Assembly (NCBI GenBank): GCA_005879655.1
Contig: VBJK01000065.1
Coordinates: forward strand, 1 to 43,833
Direction of reading: 5' to 3'
Length of the DNA: 43,833 nucleotides
From: Chloroflexota bacterium
Lineage (GTDB): Bacteria; Chloroflexota; Ktedonobacteria; Ktedonobacterales; Ktedonobacteraceae
The position numbers and the translations under genes were made by a program. Shown here one piece after another: positions 8,403-17,263 of the stretch; position 1 is the first letter of the stretch; each line of letters begins with the position of its first letter. The notes below the pieces were generated by a model. That model did no database searches, was not told where the DNA came from, and worked only from the letters and a program-made list of their open reading frames with translations.

Positions 8403-9747
8403 ACTGAATAATACTGCTACCCACACGAGTAGTTCGCGGTATATGAATAGTTACTAGTTCGAGACCGACAGACTCAGCAATCTGCGCAAAGTATTGATCA
8501 GTAGGGATAAGCAGACCTTGCAATATGCTATTACCTAACACAATCAGTGCCGTTCCTCCGGGCTTCAGACAGTAGCATAGTCCCATCGCAAACTTATAAC
8601 AGTCATTAAAATAGGTAGCGGCATAGTTTGCCCAGCCGTGTCCTCCATAAATCTTCTTATGTGGATTAAGAGATCTAAGTAGTTGCAAACGCTCCATGAT
8701 ATCACTACTAGACAAAGAAAAACCTAAATCCATAGTTTCCTCGTCACGCACTGTCTGCCAGTACTTACCAAAGTTCGCGTTTTCTAGGACCCTCATATCC
8801 TGTGGCTTCTCCATATAACCCAGCCAATAGAGCTGCGGGCGCGTGTTACGGTTGTAGTGGTAGTTATTGAGATATGGAGGCGATGTAACAACCAGATCAA
8901 TGGACTGAGGCTCTATGTGCTGTTGGTAGTTAAAAAACGAGTCATTGATGACCGATGAACTTAGCTGTTCCTGCGGCAAGTATGACTGTAGCCAGATAAT
9001 ATCTTCAGTTACTTCAATGAGCTTATCCCGAATAGCCTCCATAACCGGAAAATCCGAGATCTCTGCCTTTCCACTGCTCACTCTTCTCGATAGACTAGGC
9101 TCATACGAATAATTTGAGTAACTGACCATAGTTGCAGCAAAAACCAGCTTAAAGAGATCCCTTAAAAGGTCATCACCGATAGTTGCGACAAAATCTTGAA
9201 CGAGCAGAACTTTATACAATACAGTGGGGCTATAGAAGGCTGCACGGGTCTTAAAGCCTTGTGGGGGACTACTCTGAGGAGTGAGGTTTGATGCTACTCT
9301 ATCTTGGTAAAAATCCTCAAAACTCTGTATTTCATCTCGTAATCTGTTTACATTTATCAGATGAGAACTGAGCTTTACACGGCAAGCTAGTGCTGGATAG
9401 GGATTGATCTCAAAGCCGATAGCATTGTGGCCCGCTAAGGTAGCCCCAACTAGAGTTGTACCGACGCCTGCAAAGGGATCTAAAACCGTCCCTTTTGTTG
9501 TCAGATAGTTGCTCAACGCTTGCTCTACAAAATCACTAGAGAACCCTGCTATCCAAGGGACCCATCTGTGAACAGGTAAGGTCTTATTTATAGCAAAAGC
9601 AGGATCACTAAAAGCAGAACCATTAGTGTAGGGAGCACGAGTTTTGTTTGCAGGCTCAGCAGTTTTCTTTCCGGTATCATCTTCTTTGATGTCAAAGAGA
9701 GGTAACTGTCTCTCAGCTCTACTTGGCGAACGCGCAGCGAGTGTCAT
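8329..9747 (-). CDS. DNA methyltransferase, TSPPY type (probably N4-cytosine)
   Basis: This 472-residue protein transfers methyl from S-adenosylmethionine to an exocyclic base amine. The SAM-binding motif DPFAGVGTT begins at Asp90 and the catalytic motif TSPPY is at residues 288-292. That gives the order motif I then IV, and the Ser in SPPY favours N4-cytosine methylation. The region between the motifs is a long putative target-recognition segment. GGTALIVLGN near residue 400 fits a later motif. ATG 9747 has GGGAGA 6 nt upstream. No intact endonuclease is adjacent, only the truncated ORF at 8196-8402, so it is either an orphan methylase or the survivor of a decayed restriction-modification system. 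The recognition sequence is unknown. Confidence 0.85.
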   Translation of the reverse strand: MTLAARSPSRAERQLPLFDIKEDDTGKKTAEPANKTRAPYTNGSAFSDPAFAINKTLPVHRWVPWIAGFSSDFVEQALSNYLTTKGTVLDPFAGVGTTLVGATLAGHNAIGFEINPYPALACRVKLSSHLINVNRLRDEIQSFEDFYQDRVASNLTPQSSPPQGFKTRAAFYSPTVLYKVLLVQDFVATIGDDLLRDLFKLVFAATMVSYSNYSYEPSLSRRVSSGKAEISDFPVMEAIRDKLIEVTEDIIWLQSYLPQEQLSSSVINDSFFNYQQHIEPQSIDLVVTSPPYLNNYHYNRNTRPQLYWLGYMEKPQDMRVLENANFGKYWQTVRDEETMDLGFSLSSSDIMERLQLLRSLNPHKKIYGGHGWANYAATYFNDCYKFAMGLCYCLKPGGTALIVLGNSILQGLLIPTDQYFAQIAESVGLELVTIHIPRTTRVGSSIIQSSVRVGKAEDTHQLYEAVVELRKR

Positions 9748-9888
9748 TAGCTATCTCCCACCGTTATCTACGTCATTTTACAACACAAAAGCCATCATTT
9801 AGCCGCAACTAGTATAACAGATTCTATTCGGACTGAAAATAGCAAAAGGACCACAAAGAAACAGTCATTGCCATTGATACGGGACACC

Positions 9889-9917
9889 TTGTTCTCTCTC
9901 CCAAAATCGACTATACT
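9889..9917 (+). promoter_or_regulatory. Candidate promoter of dnaN
   Basis: TTGTTC at 9889-9894 and TATACT at 9912-9917 are separated by 17 bp, 47 bp before the dnaN start codon. The -10 matches five of six consensus positions and the -35 only three, so this is a moderate prediction. Confidence 0.45.
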
Positions 9918-9964
9918 AACCTCGAATTGAAACGCGTTCTGGTTGTGTCTGGAGGAAATACTTC

Positions 9965-11104
9965 ATGAAAATAACATGTAAACAGCAGGATTTGAGCCGT
10001 GGCCTCTCCATTGTTGGCCATGCCGTCTCAAGCCGTAGCACACTGCCAATACTGGCCAACATTTTATTGTCAACTGATCATGGCCGCTTAAAGCTCTCTA
10101 CGACAAATTTGGAGATCGGCATTAATTGCTGGATTGATGCGGAGGTCCATGGGGAGGGAATGACCACTGTGCCCGCTAAGACCTTTACTGACCTGGTGAG
10201 TAGTTTGCGGCAGGGTCAGGTGGATCTTTCTGTGCCAGAAGATGCTCATACGATTACTATGAAGTCTCAGGGTATCAATGCCAATATCAAGGGTATGGAC
10301 CCGTCGGAATATCCCTTGATTCCTAGCGCCGAGGGTGGAGAACCACCTATCGTACTCGATGCTACCCAGCTCAAAGAGATGATATCTCAGGTGACAATCG
10401 CGGCAGCGGTTGACGATTCCCGCCCAGTTTTCACGGGTGTACACGTTGAGGCTACTAACGAGAAGCTGACCTTCGCCGCCGCCGATGCATTTCGGCTAGC
10501 GGTACGCACAACGGAACTCCCTGGCCAGGAGGCACCGCATGATAACATCTTGATCCCAGCACGTACCCTCACCGAACTGGCGCGCATCTTGCCCTCAGAA
10601 GGCGCAGTGCAGATGATTGTCACGCCTAATCGCAGTCAGGTACTCTTCCATACGGAGAATGTCGATCTCGTTTCGCGTCTGATCGAGGGCACATTCCCTA
10701 ATTTCCGTACTATTATTCCCAAAGATTATGCTACACGAGCTGTGGTCGAGACAAAGGAATTCGCCTCCGCTGTGAAAACAGTAACACCATTCGCCCGTGA
10801 TAGCTCGAATATTGCCCGCGTCAAGATCGCTGGTGGAGCTGGTGACGGCATCGAACCAGGTACACTCACGATTGAAGCGACAGCAGAAGATATCGGAAAC
10901 ACTGTCAGCACGATCAATGCCGCGATTAATGGCCCGGAGCAGGAGATTATCTTTAACGTTAAGTATCTCTCCGAGGTACTTGCAGTACTCGATACTCCTG
11001 AAGTAGCACTAGAGGTCACTTCAGCTCAACGGCCAGGCGTAATCCGACCGGTGACAGGTGCCGATTATACCTATGTTATTATGCCGATGAGTACAAATCG
11101 CTAA
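9965..11104 (+). CDS. dnaN: DNA polymerase III beta sliding clamp
   Basis: This 379-residue protein has the full three-domain clamp architecture. It opens MKITCKQQDLSRGLSIVGHAVSSRSTLPILANILLS and has AADAFRLAVR in the middle domain and VIMPM close to the end, all characteristic of DnaN. The dimer encircles DNA and tethers polymerase III and other replication or repair proteins. GGAGG lies 8 nt before ATG 9965. recF follows 38 nt downstream, a common bacterial pairing, but dnaA and gyrB are not in the window. The upstream gene is divergent, so a promoter should lie in 9748-9964, and a candidate is marked there. Confidence 0.97.
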   Translation: MKITCKQQDLSRGLSIVGHAVSSRSTLPILANILLSTDHGRLKLSTTNLEIGINCWIDAEVHGEGMTTVPAKTFTDLVSSLRQGQVDLSVPEDAHTITMKSQGINANIKGMDPSEYPLIPSAEGGEPPIVLDATQLKEMISQVTIAAAVDDSRPVFTGVHVEATNEKLTFAAADAFRLAVRTTELPGQEAPHDNILIPARTLTELARILPSEGAVQMIVTPNRSQVLFHTENVDLVSRLIEGTFPNFRTIIPKDYATRAVVETKEFASAVKTVTPFARDSSNIARVKIAGGAGDGIEPGTLTIEATAEDIGNTVSTINAAINGPEQEIIFNVKYLSEVLAVLDTPEVALEVTSAQRPGVIRPVTGADYTYVIMPMSTNR

Positions 11105-11120
11105 ACAGCGCAACACAGGG

Positions 11121-11142
11121 GCAATAAATTGCGCAGCTACGG
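11121..11142. repeat. Family 2 repeat in the dnaN-recF spacer
   Basis: GCAATAAATTGCGCAGCTAC followed by GG fills most of the 38-bp gap between dnaN and recF and ends at the recF start. It is a single arm of the GCGCAATAAATTGCGC family found in pairs at 29460-29516 and 33688-33802. Confidence 0.7.
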
Positions 11143-12348
11143 ATGTTATGCATGTATCTTTCTCACCTGTCTTTGAGCTATTTTCGTAACTACCAGGAGC
11201 TTGACCTTGCCATGGGGCCTGGTCTCTTCATCTTTTATGGCGATAATGCTCAGGGTAAGACGAGTCTGCTCGAAGCGGTGAGTATGCTTGCTACGGCCAG
11301 CTCTTTCCACGCATCCAATGATCGTGAAGTTGTGAACTGGCAGGCACCAGAACATATTGCGCATCTCAAAGGGCTGGTCAAACGTTGCGAGGATGATGTG
11401 CAGATCGATATTACCGTCTTTGACCCAACACCACCTGCATTCAACACAGCGGATACGTCAGGCACATCCTCTGCAACACAGACCTTTGAATTACCCGCGA
11501 ATATGGGGCGCAAACGGCTCAAGCTCAACGGCACTCCGCACAAAATGATGACCATGATCGGGCAGCTGAAAGTTGTCTTATTTGCACCAACTGATCTGCA
11601 TCTCGTCGATGGCTCGCCAGAAGAACGTCGCCGCTTTCTGGATCGTGCGCTGTGTCAGGTCCAACCTCGTTACTGTCAAGTATTAGTTAAATACCGTAAA
11701 ATTGTGGCTCAACGTTCTGCACTGCTGAAACGTATCCGCGATCAGCAGGAAGATCCACGCCTGCTGGATTACCTTGACGAGCAATTGACGATGTTGGCAA
11801 ATCAGATCATGTTCGAGCGTGAGCGCATGATTGCCTCGATGAACGTACAAGCGAGTCAGTTGCAAGCGACGATGAGCAATGGACGCGAGCACTTGCAAAT
11901 AGTGTATCGCCCCTCGTTTAAGACCAATGCAGAGTGGGATACTCAGCAGGCACCACAACACTACCGTGAACAGTTGCAGGCAACACGGCGCAAAGAGACC
12001 CTGCAAGGCGTGTGTCTGTTGGGACCACACCGCGATGACCTGGAATTTCTGGTCAATGGCGTCAATATGCTGACCTATGGCTCACGTGGCCAACAGCGTA
12101 CTATTGCGCTCTCTGCAAAACTGGCTGAACTGGCGTACATGCGCTCTAGCACAGGTGACGAACCCATTCTCTTACTGGACGATGTCTTCAGCGAACTTGA
12201 CCAGACCCGCCGCGAATTGCTTCTGCACCAGGTACTACACCATCAACAGGTGCTGCTCACTGCAACCGATCTCACCAGTTTTCTTCAAGAGATTGTACAA
12301 CAAGCTCATGTTTACCAGATTGCCAACGGCCACTTAAGTAGTCGCTGA
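11143..12348 (+). CDS. recF: DNA replication/repair protein RecF
   Basis: A RecF-type SMC-like ATPase that loads RecA at single-strand gaps. Walker A is GDNAQGKTSLLEA near residue 35, the signature motif is GSRGQQRTIALSAKLAEL, and Walker B is PILLLDDVFSELD. The N-terminus YLSHLSLSYFRNYQEL matches the family. The start is either ATG 11143 (MLCMYLS) or ATG 11152 (MYLS). Family N-termini favour 11152; neither has a strong Shine-Dalgarno, as the family 2 repeat occupies the spacer. Length, 398-401 residues, is normal. It ends exactly where the convergent gene at 12349 ends. Confidence 0.95.
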   Translation: MLCMYLSHLSLSYFRNYQELDLAMGPGLFIFYGDNAQGKTSLLEAVSMLATASSFHASNDREVVNWQAPEHIAHLKGLVKRCEDDVQIDITVFDPTPPAFNTADTSGTSSATQTFELPANMGRKRLKLNGTPHKMMTMIGQLKVVLFAPTDLHLVDGSPEERRRFLDRALCQVQPRYCQVLVKYRKIVAQRSALLKRIRDQQEDPRLLDYLDEQLTMLANQIMFERERMIASMNVQASQLQATMSNGREHLQIVYRPSFKTNAEWDTQQAPQHYREQLQATRRKETLQGVCLLGPHRDDLEFLVNGVNMLTYGSRGQQRTIALSAKLAELAYMRSSTGDEPILLLDDVFSELDQTRRELLLHQVLHHQQVLLTATDLTSFLQEIVQQAHVYQIANGHLSSR

Positions 12349-13146
12349 TTATCTACCGCTTACTCTCGTATTGATCAACACAGTTTTGGTCTGCGATTCT
12401 ACCTGCTGGCCATTCTGATCGCTAGCGATCGCCATCACCTTTGCCGTTACCGTACGTTTTATAGTAATAACTTGCACCAGCCAGGTGATGGTGGCTATGC
12501 CGTTATCATCAGCCTGTTGCCCATTCGGAGGAGGAGCAAAAGTGGCGTTAGTACTGTACGATACTATAAGCTGCACATTGGTACCAGGTTGGTTCGTCCT
12601 CACAACAACCTGAACCGGTGTGTTGTTATCGACCCTGTTTGGAATATCGATGATTGCCAACGTGAGTTGCCCAACGGTTGGTGTTGGCTGGGGTGTCGGC
12701 GATGGCATTGGTGTTGGCGTGGGTTGATTATTCGTTATGTTAGCTTGTCCATTGTCCGCAGTCACGGTCACTGTAGGTTGTGTATTAGCTATACCCTTCG
12801 CCAGAGGAAGGCTGAGTACCGGTTGTGTGCCTTGTGGTGCGGCAAGTTGGGCAAGAGCGACGCTCACAAAGGTAGTGAAAACGAGACCTGCCATAATAGC
12901 TAATGAAACTGCAATGATTAAAAACTTATGAGCTGGATCGATACGCCAGTAGTGGCGAATTTTGCTAAAAGGATTAAATGAGACAGCTGGCCCCGCTGGC
13001 TGATGCATCAGTTGCTCATAACCCAGCGGTACTTGCTGTGTCCTGCCGTTATTGTCATAGGCCTGCTGTTCTGGATAAACAGGGGGTAAGATTAACTTTC
13101 CCTGTGGTTGCGGTGGCAGATTGGTATTGGGGTAATCCTCAATCAT
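12349..13146 (-). CDS. Membrane-anchored hypothetical protein with extracellular Ig-like domain
   Basis: A 265-residue protein not assigned to a named family. Residues 1-70 are cytoplasmic and rich in Pro, Gln and Gly. One hydrophobic segment (FLIIAVSLAIMAGLVFTTFVSVAL, about 75-98) anchors it. A Pro/Thr linker (PTPTPMPSPTPQPTP) then leads to a beta-rich C-terminal domain of about 100 residues (VVVRTNQPGTNVQLIVSYS, with further strands) that looks Ig-like or big-repeat-like. The linker and topology suggest a cell-surface protein. It is convergent with recF with no gap and is separated by 175 bp from the next minus-strand gene upstream. Confidence 0.7.
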   Translation of the reverse strand: MIEDYPNTNLPPQPQGKLILPPVYPEQQAYDNNGRTQQVPLGYEQLMHQPAGPAVSFNPFSKIRHYWRIDPAHKFLIIAVSLAIMAGLVFTTFVSVALAQLAAPQGTQPVLSLPLAKGIANTQPTVTVTADNGQANITNNQPTPTPMPSPTPQPTPTVGQLTLAIIDIPNRVDNNTPVQVVVRTNQPGTNVQLIVSYSTNATFAPPPNGQQADDNGIATITWLVQVITIKRTVTAKVMAIASDQNGQQVESQTKTVLINTRVSGR

Positions 13147-13321
13147 TGTTCCTTCCTTTTACAGTAAACTACTACCCATCTTTGCAATGCTATGTCATTT
13201 TGCCAATAATGTAAACTCACTCACCTTTTTCTCTTAATTGAGATAGTAGAAAGTACCTATCTGGAGAGAATAAACGTATCTCATACCTGAATAATCGCAT
13301 CAGTGGTCAGATTACGCAAAA

Positions 13322-13687
13322 TTACTTCTTTGCCAGTGATACTATCTCCACAACTGTAGCCGTCACCAAAGTAACAATACAAGTAAAAACATTCCAGCTG
13401 TGAAGCGCACGTAGCATCAAATTCAATAAAATAACCAGTGTCAGCAGTGCACCCTGACGAATGGCATGCCCTGCTGTTAGGCGGTATAACCTGCGTGCGA
13501 ACAGACGACGACCGAGCACATAGACGATAGGAGTTAATGTAGTACTCAGTGCTACGGCAAGTAATGCAAAGAAGGCAACGAACGCCAGGAATGAGACAGG
13601 TGGAATAAAGCGCGTAAAGAGCAATAAACCACCCCAGCTGATCAACGTGATGATTAGCGAGAGGAAGAGAGAAGAACGTTCCGTCAT
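13322..13687 (-). CDS. Small membrane protein with four predicted helices
   Basis: A 121-residue hydrophobic protein with about four transmembrane segments: residues 7-26, 29-55, 82-95 and 98-116. A basic loop (RRLFARRLYRLTAG) lies between the second and third. No family is recognised. ATG 13687 lies 2 nt after the herA stop, so translation is probably coupled and the protein likely works with or is co-regulated with HerA. The association with a DNA-translocating ATPase is unexplained. Confidence 0.65.
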   Translation of the reverse strand: MTERSSLFLSLIITLISWGGLLLFTRFIPPVSFLAFVAFFALLAVALSTTLTPIVYVLGRRLFARRLYRLTAGHAIRQGALLTLVILLNLMLRALHSWNVFTCIVTLVTATVVEIVSLAKK

Positions 13688-13689
13688 GC

Positions 13690-15423
13690 CTACCTCATGA
13701 GATTAAAGCCCCGGTTGCCGTTGAGCGGAGCCTCGCTACGACGGCGGCTCTCCTGAGTATCCGCGCTAAAGTATTTGCGCCACATATCGGGGGCGTCTTT
13801 GCTCTCGCCACCATGTTTTGTGTAGCGTTGTCGTACACGACAGATGACCGGCGTATTGACTCCTGCACCCGCCACGATCACCTGGCCCTTCGAGAGAGCT
13901 GGCAGATTATCCAATAGATCGCGTCCAACGCCTTCAATGGCGGCAGCAACACTCTTCTGATCAATTTCATTGACGATACGCATAATGCATTGGGTCTGGC
14001 ACTGGCTCAGTACATCGGCATCGAGCTTGCCGGGACGCTGACTGATGAGAGCAACACCGATACCAAACTTACGTCCCTCCGCCAGTACCTGCTTGAGGAT
14101 AGCGGTCGAGACGACCTCAGTTCCGCTAGGTGCGAAATGGTGAGCTTCTTCCAAGAGCACAAAAACGGGATACGGCAGATACGCTTCGCCTGAATGTACT
14201 TTTCCGCGCTCAGTATTCATACGTGCCAGATTGAGACGACGTAACAGTGTTGCCACAATTACCTGTTGATCACGCTCATCGATCTCGTTTAACTGAAGCA
14301 CTGTACATTGACCTGGTTTGAAGATCTCTGGCAGGTCCAGGTGTTGTGTCTCATCGAAGGTAAAGCTATGCTCAAAACGTTGCTCAACACGCCAGGTAAG
14401 AGCATGGACGGTACTAGAATCATCGGCCCCGTCACTATCTTCATCGTTTTTCTGGCGTGAGACGGCCTTGATGGCAAGCTTCAGATCGGCCACACCCCAT
14501 GTTGTGCCGCGCTTGGTTTCGTTCACTTTACGTAGCGCCCGGCTGAGCAGGTACTGCTGCTTCTCCGTCATCTCTGGTAAGAGGGCGCGCATATCACCCA
14601 TATTGAGTGTCGAGATACGCACCTTAACCTCTTCCGGCTTATACACCTTGATTTGAGCGCGATAACCGGTGTGACCTTCTCCCGGCTCAGAGAATTGTGG
14701 GGCATTAGCGATCTGATCCAGTGTGCCATATTCGCCGTGAGGATCGATAATCAACACACAGGCTTTATTATGCGGCTGCATTAGCTCTTCGATAATCACA
14801 CTAGCGAGATAGCTTTTGCCCGCGCCAGTGCTTGCAATGATCGCCAGGTGGGTACTGACCATGTCCTTGACCGACAGCACAATAGGTACAGCCTGCGGCG
14901 CGCGCGTCAGCAGAGAACCGATGGTTGCCGAGCCAGACTCCTTATCTTGCTTACGACTGAGAATCTCAGCGAGCATCTGATTGTCGGCCAGATAGATCTG
15001 CTTACAGGATTGCGGTGGAATCCAGGGATTAATAAAAGAGCCAGTGGGAGCATCATAATAACCCATAATGGCGACATGCAGCTCAAATAACTCATTGGTG
15101 CGTGTATTGTAGCCAACCATCGCTGCTACGTCTCCTGGTGGGATCTCAGGTTCGCCCAGGAACGTATCGGGATAGAGCTGCAACGGGATACGCTTGAGAA
15201 TGCGCCCCAATACACGACGAACGGGTGCAGCTCTGCCGTTTACACCTGCCAGATCGGGATCAGCGAGTTCGTAATAGACATATTCGCCATTCTTCAGCAC
15301 TTGCTCATCATCGCGCGACACAAACGTATACTCGTGGGTTGTTTCGCCAGGACCCTTGGTGATGCCGACAGGTCTACGGTAGGGTTGTGGGGCAGAAAGC
15401 GCCGTATGTGTTTGATCAAGCAT
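13690..15423 (-). CDS. herA: HerA-like DNA translocase ATPase
   Basis: A 577-residue P-loop ATPase of the HerA/FtsK superfamily (DUF87). The Walker A motif ASTGAGKSYLASVIIEEL lies near residue 197 and is followed by VLIIDPHGEYG, a hallmark of HerA. Walker B is YPVFVLLEEAHHFAP, and the C-terminal arginine-finger region includes LISQRPGKLDADVLSQC. HerA forms a hexamer that pumps DNA and normally partners the nuclease NurA in end resection. NurA is not seen here. The upstream gene supplies a HAS-barrel-like protein, and a four-helix membrane protein follows. ATG 15423 has GGAGG 8 nt upstream and lies 15 nt after the previous stop. Confidence 0.9.
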   Translation of the reverse strand: MLDQTHTALSAPQPYRRPVGITKGPGETTHEYTFVSRDDEQVLKNGEYVYYELADPDLAGVNGRAAPVRRVLGRILKRIPLQLYPDTFLGEPEIPPGDVAAMVGYNTRTNELFELHVAIMGYYDAPTGSFINPWIPPQSCKQIYLADNQMLAEILSRKQDKESGSATIGSLLTRAPQAVPIVLSVKDMVSTHLAIIASTGAGKSYLASVIIEELMQPHNKACVLIIDPHGEYGTLDQIANAPQFSEPGEGHTGYRAQIKVYKPEEVKVRISTLNMGDMRALLPEMTEKQQYLLSRALRKVNETKRGTTWGVADLKLAIKAVSRQKNDEDSDGADDSSTVHALTWRVEQRFEHSFTFDETQHLDLPEIFKPGQCTVLQLNEIDERDQQVIVATLLRRLNLARMNTERGKVHSGEAYLPYPVFVLLEEAHHFAPSGTEVVSTAILKQVLAEGRKFGIGVALISQRPGKLDADVLSQCQTQCIMRIVNEIDQKSVAAAIEGVGRDLLDNLPALSKGQVIVAGAGVNTPVICRVRQRYTKHGGESKDAPDMWRKYFSADTQESRRRSEAPLNGNRGFNLMR

Positions 15424-15438
15424 TGCGCGAAACCTCCG

Positions 15439-16134
15439 TTAGCCTGTAGTTTCCACCTTTAGTCGCCAGGCAAAATTACGTTTAACAATAGACAATAGTG
15501 GGAGATTATGCGGAAATAAACGCTCCAACTGGTCAATAATGCGTAAAGTGACCATCGGGAGTAGACTATTGCGTTGTGTAATAATATGCGGCAGGTAGCC
15601 CATATGCAAATAGGGTGCTTTATTTTCAATCCCATCAGGGTCACTAAAAAAATGGAACTCACGCACCTCTTCATCTGTCATCGTCTCGATATCGCTGCCC
15701 AACTCTAGCGAGAGTAGCGGCACTCCATGCATAGCCGAAAGGACGGTCAGCCTCTCATCGCTGGATGGGCGTACCTCCATGATACCTAATACCATAATGT
15801 AGGTCAAGACGGCCTTCTCAGCGATGTAATCAGGCGAAAAAAGTTCCACCTGAGCCTCGTTTGAGAGGCGCGGCCCCAAGGAACCGAAAGCAGGATTCTG
15901 TAAGATGGTATCATAGATGACGCCAACTGCATATGTAGTGGGACGCTGACCATTCCCAAGCCCAAGGTCCGGTGTATGAGGATCTTCACCCTGGCCCGAA
16001 CGCAGTGCAGCACGTACGAAACGTCCAAAGGCATAATCGGCAGGTCCTGGCTCGACCTCAAAATCGCGTGGCCCATTAATTTGACAGACATAATTGATAT
16101 GCGAATCCGACTTAACAATCTTGCCGATAAACAT
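15439..16134 (-). CDS. HAS-barrel-like protein upstream of HerA
   Basis: This is a 231-residue protein. Its N-terminus (MFIGKIVKSDSHINYVCQINGPRDFEVEPGPADYAFGRFV) resembles the HAS-barrel that normally forms the N-terminus of HerA-like and F1-type ATPases. The remainder (a VGVIYDTILQNPAFG helix and ERLTVLSAMHGVPLL) is alpha/beta and has no nuclease motif that I can recognise. ATG 16134 is preferred over the in-frame ATG 16170 because GGAG precedes it, though with an 11-nt spacing. Its position directly before herA, and probable co-transcription, suggest it forms a complex with or regulates HerA. Whether it replaces NurA is unknown. Confidence 0.65.
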   Translation of the reverse strand: MFIGKIVKSDSHINYVCQINGPRDFEVEPGPADYAFGRFVRAALRSGQGEDPHTPDLGLGNGQRPTTYAVGVIYDTILQNPAFGSLGPRLSNEAQVELFSPDYIAEKAVLTYIMVLGIMEVRPSSDERLTVLSAMHGVPLLSLELGSDIETMTDEEVREFHFFSDPDGIENKAPYLHMGYLPHIITQRNSLLPMVTLRIIDQLERLFPHNLPLLSIVKRNFAWRLKVETTG

Positions 16135-16359
16135 CTTGTATATTTCTCCAGATGATGTGGCATGATGCATGAGAGGCTATCATCGCATTGCTCGTGTCGT
16201 AGAGTATTGAAACTTGTATCGATGGTAGTTCCCGCTGGCAACAATTAGAACAGATGCTTTGATGGCCATTATAACACAGCCAACTTTTGCATCGTGTATT
16301 TTTTCCCCCATATAGCCAGGAAATGTCATCATGGGCATGGATCAAGCGGATAAGGGAGA

Positions 16360-16761
16360 TCAAGCCAGTAGCTGCTCAATCGTCAACAAAAAGTCGTCCA
16401 GATCAATCGGCTTGGTCATAGCGAGGATATTGCGTTTTTTTAGTTCTTGATAGGGTAAGCGTGCACTCACCATAATAGCAGGAACCTGGGCTAGCTCGCT
16501 CATACTATGGAGTCTGTCATATAATTCAACGCCATTCATGCGCGGCAATTGATAATCCAGAATAAATAAGTGCGGCTTAACGCCCTGGACTATCTTTAAG
16601 GCGGAAAATCCGTCACTGACTAATACTGGCAAATAAGGTGTTTCTTGGGAAATAGCCTGCACGAGTACTTCGCCAATATCTTCATCGTCCTCTACCAGCA
16701 AAATTGTTTTTAGACTGGTATGTAGTTCTGCTCTTGCCATTTGCTCAAAATCTTGTGCCAT
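16360..16761 (-). CDS. Single-domain response regulator (CheY-like receiver)
   Basis: This is a 133-residue standalone receiver domain. The acidic pocket is LLVEDDEDIG, the phosphoacceptor Asp is in LFILDYQLPRMNG, the switch Ser is in PAIMVSAR, and the conserved Lys is in AMTKPIDL. It has no output domain, so it probably acts as a phosphorelay shuttle or by protein-protein contact. The start at 16761 is chosen because GGAG lies 7 nt upstream; the in-frame ATG 16773 has no ribosome binding site. No histidine kinase is in the window. An 11-bp inverted repeat at 16809-16836 lies just upstream and could be an operator. Confidence 0.9.
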   Translation of the reverse strand: MAQDFEQMARAELHTSLKTILLVEDDEDIGEVLVQAISQETPYLPVLVSDGFSALKIVQGVKPHLFILDYQLPRMNGVELYDRLHSMSELAQVPAIMVSARLPYQELKKRNILAMTKPIDLDDFLLTIEQLLA

Positions 16762-16808
16762 ACAATGCTCCATTGCATACAGAGGTCTAATGAGTCTGTC
16801 CCTGACCC

Positions 16809-16836
16809 TACAATTTTGTCTACGAACAAAATTGTA
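16809..16836. promoter_or_regulatory. Inverted repeat upstream of response regulator
   Basis: TACAATTTTGT (16809-16819) and ACAAAATTGTA (16826-16836) are perfect 11-bp inverted arms around CTACGA, 48 bp before the response-regulator start. There is no T-run, so an operator is more likely than a terminator. Confidence 0.5.
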
Positions 16837-17037
16837 TTTTCACTATACCACGTTTTTCTCAAGAAAGATAGATGTCAATGCTCAAGTCACACTTTTGTGG
16901 TAATGTACTATTAGCTAAATTTTAAGAGATATATACTTTAAATAATCATTATAGAAGAAACAAAAGTGTAGTTGTGAACAGATCATACCAAAAACAATTC
17001 TTACTGGCAAACAACAAAAACCATGTCCAAGAAGTGA

Positions 17038-17064
17038 CCCGTTTGTCACGATGCTACAAACGGG
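17038..17064. promoter_or_regulatory. Inverted repeat upstream of the superoxide dismutase gene
   Basis: CCCGTTTGT (17038-17046) and ACAAACGGG (17056-17064) are perfect 9-bp inverted arms 9 bp apart, about 35 bp before a candidate -35 box. It lies in the 500-bp spacer 16762-17263, which otherwise shows no gene. It could be a regulator site or a hairpin; no T-run follows. Confidence 0.4.
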
Positions 17065-17100
17065 CCGTGCCTTGTTCATAGCGAAGAATTACCCTTCTGC

Positions 17101-17141
17101 TTGACAAGCTACTCACTCATCGCATACAACTACATATGTAG
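17101..17141 (+). promoter_or_regulatory. Candidate sodA promoter with palindrome
   Basis: TTGACA (17101-17106) and TACAAC (17125-17130) are 18 bp apart. Immediately downstream is the perfect 12-bp palindrome CTACATATGTAG (17130-17141), placed where a repressor would block initiation. The start codon is 123 bp further on. Confidence 0.4.
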
Positions 17142-17263
17142 GTTGTGTCCATATACACAGCCGGAACCACGCGTGAAGCAATTTCGCGCATGGCAGTTAT
17201 GCCTTGAACGTAAAAGAAGTATATAACTTCCATAGCATATTTTGAGTAAGGAGAAAATGTTTT

